Source of the DNA: Streptomyces sp. NRRL S-1022
Lineage (GTDB): Bacteria > Actinomycetota > Actinomycetes > Streptomycetales > Streptomycetaceae
Length of the DNA: 64,000 bases
NCBI RefSeq assembly: GCF_000720135.1
Contig: NZ_JOIU01000027.1
Coordinates: 62,001-126,000 of the forward strand
Direction: 5' to 3'
The position numbers and the translations under genes were made by a program. Under the pieces are notes generated by a model that saw only the letters and a program-made list of their open reading frames with translations, was not told where the DNA came from and ran no database searches. Shown piece after piece: positions 59,229-64,000 of this stretch. Each line of letters begins with the position of its first letter. Positions within the stretch are counted from its first letter, which is position 1.

Positions 59229-60620
59229 ATGACCCGGCTCGACTCCGCCACCACCCCCGCGCCCGTACGCGGTGCCACCCCCCGGGACACCCCGGTACGC
59301 CCCCGCGCCACTCTCGCCCTGACCAGCGCGGCCACCGCCGTGGCCCTCATGACCTACACGGCCCCGATGGTCACGCTGCCGGACACCGCGGCCGCCCTGC
59401 ACACCCCGCTCTCCGCCCAGGCCTGGCTGCTCAACGGCGCCCCCCTCGGCCTCGCCGCCCTCCTCCTGGTGGCCGGCAGCCTCGCCGACGACCACGGCCG
59501 GCGCCGGATCTTCCTCTCCGGCACACTGGCCCTCGGCCTCACCACCGCCCTCGGCGCCTTCACCACGTCCACCTGGCAGTTCACCCTGGCGCGCATCGCC
59601 CAGGGCGCGGCCAGCGCCGCCCTGCTGGCCAGCGCCCTCGGCCTGATCGTGCACGCCTTCCCCAGCCCGCGCGGCCGGCTGCACGCCACCGGCGTGTGGG
59701 GCGCCTTCGTCAGCGGCGGCATCGCCGCGGGCCCGCTGCTCACGGGCTCGCTGCCGAGCTGGCGGGCGGGCTACCTCGTGCTGGGCGCCGCCGCCCTCGT
59801 CGTGGCCGCGCTCGGCACCCGGGCACTGACCGAATCACGCGTTCCGCGCGGCGGCCGGCCCGACGTGCTCGGCGCGCTCACCTTCGGCCTGGCGCTGGTG
59901 GCCCTGGTCGCGGCCCTGACCCTGGGCCGGGACGGCTGGCTGCGCGCCCCCGTCGCCGTGCTGTTGGCGGCGGCCGTCGCGCTGGTCGCCGTGTTCGCCG
60001 TGGTGGAACGCCGGACCGCCACCCCGATGATCGACCTCACCCTGCTGCGGCACGCCCCCTTCCTGGCCTCCTCCGCGGGCGGCCTGTTCACCGGCCTGGC
60101 CGTGATCGGCCTGTTCAGCTTCCTGCCCGCGCTGCTCCAGCAGGCGCTCGGGCTGTCCCCGCTGGCCACGGCCTGGCTGTTCCTGCTCTGGTCCGGACTG
60201 AGCTTCGCCGTGGCCCTCCAGGTCAAGCACCTGGCCGGCCGGGTCGCCCCGCGCGCCCAGCTCGCCCTCGGCTTCGCCCTGCACACGATCGCCATGGTGA
60301 CGATGCTCGGCGCCATCGGCTCCGGCTCCTGGTCCCGCCTGCTGCCCGGTCTGATCGTCGGCGGCATCGGCAGCGGACTGCTCAACGGCGCGCTGCCGCT
60401 GCTCGCCGTCGAGGCGGTGCCGCCCCAGCGGGCCGCGATGGGCTCCGGCGCCCAGCAGACCTTCCGCTACATCGGCTCCTGCGCCGGCGTGGCCCTGACC
60501 ATCGCCATCGCCACCTCGGCCGACGGCCCGGCCCGCGGCGCGAACCTCGCACTGCTGGTGTCGGCGGGGCTGGCGGTGGCGGGCGCGGTGAGCGTGCTGG
60601 CGCTGCGGGAACGGGCGTAG
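59229..60620 (+). CDS. MFS drug exporter (DHA-type)
   Basis: 463 residues with about 14 hydrophobic segments. Motif A-like GSLADDHGRRRIFLSG after the second helix, and a motif-C-like GGIAAGPLLTG stretch. Proton-driven efflux of drugs or dyes. ATG at 59229, GGAAGGAC upstream. The last 33 bases are the source of the tandem repeat that follows. Confidence 0.92.
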   Translation: MTRLDSATTPAPVRGATPRDTPVRPRATLALTSAATAVALMTYTAPMVTLPDTAAALHTPLSAQAWLLNGAPLGLAALLLVAGSLADDHGRRRIFLSGTLALGLTTALGAFTTSTWQFTLARIAQGAASAALLASALGLIVHAFPSPRGRLHATGVWGAFVSGGIAAGPLLTGSLPSWRAGYLVLGAAALVVAALGTRALTESRVPRGGRPDVLGALTFGLALVALVAALTLGRDGWLRAPVAVLLAAAVALVAVFAVVERRTATPMIDLTLLRHAPFLASSAGGLFTGLAVIGLFSFLPALLQQALGLSPLATAWLFLLWSGLSFAVALQVKHLAGRVAPRAQLALGFALHTIAMVTMLGAIGSGSWSRLLPGLIVGGIGSGLLNGALPLLAVEAVPPQRAAMGSGAQQTFRYIGSCAGVALTIAIATSADGPARGANLALLVSAGLAVAGAVSVLALRERA

Positions 60621-60856
60621 GGAGCCTGCACGGTGAGCGTGCCGGGGCTGGGGGGACGGCCGTAGGAAGCCCGCGCGGTGAGCGTGCCGGGGTTGCCGGG
60701 AGGGGGCGTGAGCAGCCCTCGCGGTGAGCATGCTGACGCTGCGGGGGACGGCCGTAGGAAGCCCGCGCGGTGAGCGTGCCGGGGCTATGGGGACGGCCGT
60801 AGGAAGCCCGCGCGGTGAGCGTGCCGGGGCTGCGGGAAGGGGCGTGAGGGGCGCCG
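60587..60856. repeat. Tandem 45-46-bp repeat derived from the MFS gene 3' end
   Basis: Six units with starts of GGTGAGC at 60587, 60632, 60677, 60723, 60769 and 60814. Each unit carries GGTGAGCGTGC, G-rich spacer, (G)GCGTAG or GCGTGAG and AAGCCCGCGC. The first unit is the end of the MFS gene itself. Most units keep a stop codon at the same place. Confidence 0.8.
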
Positions 60857-60866
60857 GGCCGGTGGT

Positions 60867-61655
60867 TCACCTGGGCCGCACGGACACCAGCCGGGCCCAC
60901 ACCACCAGCCGGTACCGGGAGGTGAACTCGGGGGTGCAGGTGGTGAGGGTGAGGTAGTGGCCGGGCTCGTGGTAGCCGTACCCGGGCCGGACCAGCGAGC
61001 GCGGGACGGGCCGGACGACCCCCGAGTCCAGCGCCGACGTGCGCGGCAGGATCCGGTCGACGGCGTAGGTGTACGTCGCCGTCCGCGTCTCCACCTCGAC
61101 GGCGTCCCCCCGCCGCAGCCGGGGCAGGTACCGGAAGGGCTCGCCGTGCGTGTTCCGGTGCCCGGCGAGCGCGAAGTTCCCGGACTGGCCCGGCTGCTGG
61201 GTGCCGCGGTAGTGACCGACGTACCCCTTGTCCAGCACGTCCGCCCTGCCGACGCCCTCGGCGACGGGGACGCGCAGGTGCAGCCGGGGGATGGTGAGCA
61301 CCGCGTACGCCTGGGACCGCCGGGGCGCGGTCACGGGGGTGGACGAGGGCCGCGGCGCGCGGGAGGTAGCGGGGGCGGCGGGCTCGGGGGCCGGGGTCGT
61401 ACCGGGACCGCCGGGGGCGGCGCCGGGGCCGGCCGTCGTGGCGCTGCCCCACTCCCTCTCCAGCGCAGCCACCTCGCGTGCGGCCCCGCGCCGCGCCTCC
61501 CGGTCGGTCCACCACAGCTGGTGCACGACCAGCAGCAGGAGGACCAGCCCCGCCGTCACCAGCACCTCGCCCCCGCTCCACAGCGCCCGCCTGCGCCGGG
61601 CGCTCCTGCGCCGATCGCTGTGCCGTACGACCCGCACGCCCGCCGCAGTCCGCAT
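60867..61655 (-). CDS. Class E sortase
   Basis: 262 residues from ATG at 61655, GGAGGTGGG upstream. A basic N-terminus (RRRSARRRRALW), membrane segment about 30-47, Pro/Ala linker, and catalytic domain with His166 (LAGHRNTHG), Cys240 (TLTTCTPEF) and Arg247 or Arg249 (TSRYR). Class E enzymes attach LAxTG proteins to the cell wall in Streptomyces. A protein with LARTG is encoded at 51.4 kb. Confidence 0.92.
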   Translation of the reverse strand: MRTAAGVRVVRHSDRRRSARRRRALWSGGEVLVTAGLVLLLLVVHQLWWTDREARRGAAREVAALEREWGSATTAGPGAAPGGPGTTPAPEPAAPATSRAPRPSSTPVTAPRRSQAYAVLTIPRLHLRVPVAEGVGRADVLDKGYVGHYRGTQQPGQSGNFALAGHRNTHGEPFRYLPRLRRGDAVEVETRTATYTYAVDRILPRTSALDSGVVRPVPRSLVRPGYGYHEPGHYLTLTTCTPEFTSRYRLVVWARLVSVRPR

Positions 61656-61894
61656 CCGCGCCCACCTCCACCGGAGCCGCCCGCACGATAGGCGCGGCGC
61701 CCTCAACTGGCCAGGGACAGAAGGGCACCGAGCCGGGCACCGGCTTCCTCAACGGGTTTGAGAAAGGGCCGTCACAACTCTCGACAACGCCGTCCGGCAC
61801 CCCCGATGCTTCCTGTTGGCATGCCGGGGGGGACGAGACGGCGCCGCGTCCGGGACGCGGCGCCGGAGCCGCACGGAGAGGCAGCGAACGACCC

Positions 61895-63367
61895 ATGATC
61901 CGACGCAGAACACTGCTGGCCGCCGCGGGCGGCGGACTCCTCGGCGGCACGCTCGCCACGGGCACCGCCCGGGCCGACGCGACGATCGCCGTCAACCCGT
62001 CGGCCACGTACGGCACCTGGGAAGGCTGGGGCACTTCCCTGGCATGGTGGGCGAACGTCTTCGGCACCCGGGACGACTTCGCCGACATCTTCTTCACGAC
62101 CAGGAACACGGCGTACAACGGCACCACGCTGCCCGGCCTCGGCCTCAACATCGCCCGCTACAACCTGGGCGCGTGCAGCCGCAACAGCGTCGGCGGCGAG
62201 TCGATGGCCGTCTCCCCGAACATCCCCTCCTTCAAGCAGATCGAGGGCTACTGGCAGGACTGGACGAACGAGGACCCGGCCTCCGCGGCCTGGAAGTGGA
62301 CGGCGGACGCCACCCAGCGGGCCATGCTGGTGAAGGCCGCCCAGCGCGGCGCGATCACCGAACTCTTCGCCAACTCGCCCATGTGGTGGATGTGTTCCAA
62401 CCACAACCCGTCCGGCGCGGCCGACGGCGGCAACAACCTCCAGTCCTGGAACCAGCGCCGGCACGCCGCCCACCTCGCCGCGGTCGCCCTGTACGCGAAG
62501 CAGCACTGGGGCGTGGACTTCGCGACCGTCGAGGCCTTCAACGAACCCTCCTCCTCCTGGTGGACGGCGACCGGCACCCAGGAGGGCTGCCACATCGACG
62601 CGAGCGTGCAAGCGGCCGTACTGCCGTACCTGCGCGGCGAACTCGACAAGCGCGGGCTGACCGGCACGAGGATCGCCGCGTCCGACGAGACCGGCTACGA
62701 CCTGGCCCGCACCACCTGGAACTCCTTCTCCGCCACCGCCAAGGGCTACGTGGACCGGGTCAACGTGCACGGCTACCAGGGCTCAGGCGGCCGCAGGGAC
62801 CTGCTGTACACGGACGTGGTGACGACCGCCCGCAAGTCCTTGTGGAACTCGGAGACCGGCGACGGCGACGCCACCGGCCTGACCACCGCGAGCAACCTGC
62901 TCTACGACTTCCGCTGGCTGCACCCGACGGCCTGGGTGTACTGGCAGGTGATGGACCCCAGCGCCGGCTGGGCGGCGATCGCGTACGACCCGGACACGCT
63001 CCAGCCGGGCGCGGTCCAGACGAAGTACTACGTCCTGGCCCAGTTCACCCGCCACATCCGGCCCGGCATGACGATCCTGGACACCGGCGTGAGCTACGCG
63101 GTCGCGGCCCTGGACCGGCCGGCGAAACGGCTCGTGATCGTCGCCGCGAACACCGCCGCCTCCGCCCAGACCCTGACCTTCGACCTCTCCCGCTTCTCCG
63201 CCGCCGGCGGCGGCCCGGGCGGCCTGGTCCCCCGCTGGACCACGGTCACCACCGGCGGCGACCGCTACACCGCCCGCTCCGACACCTACCTGAACGGCAG
63301 GTCGGTGTCCGTGCCCTTCGCGGCCAAGTCGGTGCAGACCCTCCAGATCGACGGCGTCACCGCCTGA
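61895..63367 (+). CDS. Secreted GH30-family glycosidase (endo-beta-1,6-galactanase type)
   Basis: 490 residues. Tat signal (RRRTLLAAAGGG, cleavage near TARA-DA). GH30 fold with GWGTSLAWW, LGLNIARYNLG, ANSPMWWM and the acid/base E217 in AFNEPSSSWW. The nucleophile is E320 in LWNSETGDGD. Subgroup assignment to 1,6-galactanase-like enzymes is by resemblance. It acts outside the cell on plant or fungal polysaccharide. ATG at 61895 with GGAGAGG about 13 nt upstream. Confidence 0.85.
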   Translation: MIRRRTLLAAAGGGLLGGTLATGTARADATIAVNPSATYGTWEGWGTSLAWWANVFGTRDDFADIFFTTRNTAYNGTTLPGLGLNIARYNLGACSRNSVGGESMAVSPNIPSFKQIEGYWQDWTNEDPASAAWKWTADATQRAMLVKAAQRGAITELFANSPMWWMCSNHNPSGAADGGNNLQSWNQRRHAAHLAAVALYAKQHWGVDFATVEAFNEPSSSWWTATGTQEGCHIDASVQAAVLPYLRGELDKRGLTGTRIAASDETGYDLARTTWNSFSATAKGYVDRVNVHGYQGSGGRRDLLYTDVVTTARKSLWNSETGDGDATGLTTASNLLYDFRWLHPTAWVYWQVMDPSAGWAAIAYDPDTLQPGAVQTKYYVLAQFTRHIRPGMTILDTGVSYAVAALDRPAKRLVIVAANTAASAQTLTFDLSRFSAAGGGPGGLVPRWTTVTTGGDRYTARSDTYLNGRSVSVPFAAKSVQTLQIDGVTA

Positions 63368-63376
63368 CGCGCCGGC

Positions 63377-64000
63377 TCAGCCCAGCGGCAGGGCGTCCTG
63401 GTAGCCGTTCGCCGGCCGGGGCACCTTCGTGACGGTACGGGCGTCCAGCGCGACCGCCGCCGAGCCGGTGCCCAGGGTCCCGCCCGGGTGCCAGGTCCCG
63501 GTGACCGTCACCCACGTGTCGGCGGGCAGGGCGGGCCCGCCGTGGATCCGCACCTTCACCGACTGGGCGTCGGCGGCACAGCAGTTGAGGATGATCCGGG
63601 TCAGGTCCCAGCTCCCGCCGTGCCCGGGGGTGACGAACCCGGTCATCCGGACCGTGCGCCCCTTGACGGCCTGTCCCCGGTCCTGCCGCACCCGGCTGGT
63701 GAAGTCGGACAGGGTCATGGGCAGCGGCGAGGTGCGCGGCAGCGGGTCGAAGGCGCTGTCGTGGACGACGGCCTTCGCCGGCTGCCGGGCGGCGGTGTAG
63801 GCGCCGAGGGCGGGCGGGGCGTAGAGAAGCAGGCTGAGGGCGGGCAGCAGGAGCAGCCAGGAGACGCGGGGCACACCGGAGTGGCCGTGGTGGTGCCCCC
63901 CGGTCCCCTCCCCCCGGTCGTGGTGGTGCTCCCCAGCCCCCTCCCCCCGGTCGAGGACGGCGCTCGCGACGCCCAGCAGGAGCAGGACCGCGCCGGAGGC
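63377..64000 (-). CDS. TIGR03943-family protein, 5' end outside window
   Basis: The frame stays open to the window edge (208 codons visible). Order: a membrane segment (AVLLLLGVASAVLD), an His-rich loop (EHHHDRGEG then GGHHHGHSG), another membrane segment (SWLLLLPALSLLLYAPPALG), then a soluble part with ILNCCAADAQSVKVRIHG. This fits the TIGR03943/YcgQ family, often Zur-regulated and tied to zinc handling. Whether it transports zinc is not shown. Confidence 0.8.
   Translation of the reverse strand, partial: ASGAVLLLLGVASAVLDRGEGAGEHHHDRGEGTGGHHHGHSGVPRVSWLLLLPALSLLLYAPPALGAYTAARQPAKAVVHDSAFDPLPRTSPLPMTLSDFTSRVRQDRGQAVKGRTVRMTGFVTPGHGGSWDLTRIILNCCAADAQSVKVRIHGGPALPADTWVTVTGTWHPGGTLGTGSAAVALDARTVTKVPRPANGYQDALPLG

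Noticed and set aside
60587..60856. Repeat array as CRISPR
   Set aside because: Units are tandem with no unique spacers and derive from a coding end. No cas genes are nearby.

Overview
The window is chromosomal DNA from a Streptomyces species. It has very high GC content and strong third-position GC bias. It opens with the adpA-ornA gene pair, followed by a cebR-cebEFG-bglC cluster, a chitinase, a PAS-GGDEF-EAL protein that fits CdgA, and many secreted Tat or Sec proteins. From memory the order resembles the adpA (SCO2792) to cdgA (SCO2817) to chitin-binding LPMO region of S. coelicolor. That comparison is recalled, not computed.

Layout. 1-1480: end of adpA, ornA and tRNA-His. 1482-9270: cello-oligosaccharide regulon (cebR, the cebEFG ABC importer, bglC) with two CebR-type operators, then a CBM2-GH18 chitinase with a DasR-like site upstream. 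9228-16939: two-component system, methyltransferase-fold protein, NsdA-like TPR regulator, histidine phosphatase and PAP2 lipid phosphatase. 16836-20937: a tightly overlapping three-gene operon encoding a Cas4/RecB-like Fe-S nuclease, an unknown protein and an SF1 helicase. 20880-31859: an integrated element of about 11 kb, described below. 32041-36513: flavin monooxygenase, CdgA-like c-di-GMP protein and secreted metalloprotease. 36599-48126: three identical-looking tRNA-Lys(CTT) genes, with an ehuBCDA-type ectoine importer, two associated catabolic-type enzymes, an IclR regulator, an LPMO, an SPFH protein and an NlpC-like hydrolase between them. 48203-64000: GntR regulator, class F sortase with a surface protein, HAD-IIA phosphatase, LAxTG protein, ROK regulator beside an oxidoreductase operon, FAH-family hydrolase, YidC-like insertase, HxlR/MFS divergon, class E sortase, GH30 glycosidase and a TIGR03943 protein cut by the window edge.

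The element at 20880-31859 is the main accessory region. A large serine integrase lies at its right end. The rest includes a BRCT-Lsr2 protein, a DUF3987-like ATPase, a phage-type major capsid protein with a scaffold-like neighbour, an XRE repressor, a STAS protein and a block of Streptomyces regulatory genes (DUF5753, DUF6879, DUF397 and DUF7848 families). I see no terminase, portal or tail genes, so it looks like a capsid-bearing satellite or a reduced prophage. It sits inside the 3' end of the helicase gene. The original last 22 codons (including stop) are stranded at 31852-31917, while the element supplies a replacement C-terminus of identical length that ends in the same residues, so the helicase stays open.

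How the genes connect: CebR represses import and hydrolysis of cello-oligosaccharides. The chitinase and the LPMO, 36 kb apart, each have a GGTCTAGACC-type site upstream, which suggests joint control by DasR. The nuclease/helicase operon has no assigned pathway and is a candidate DNA-repair or defence module.
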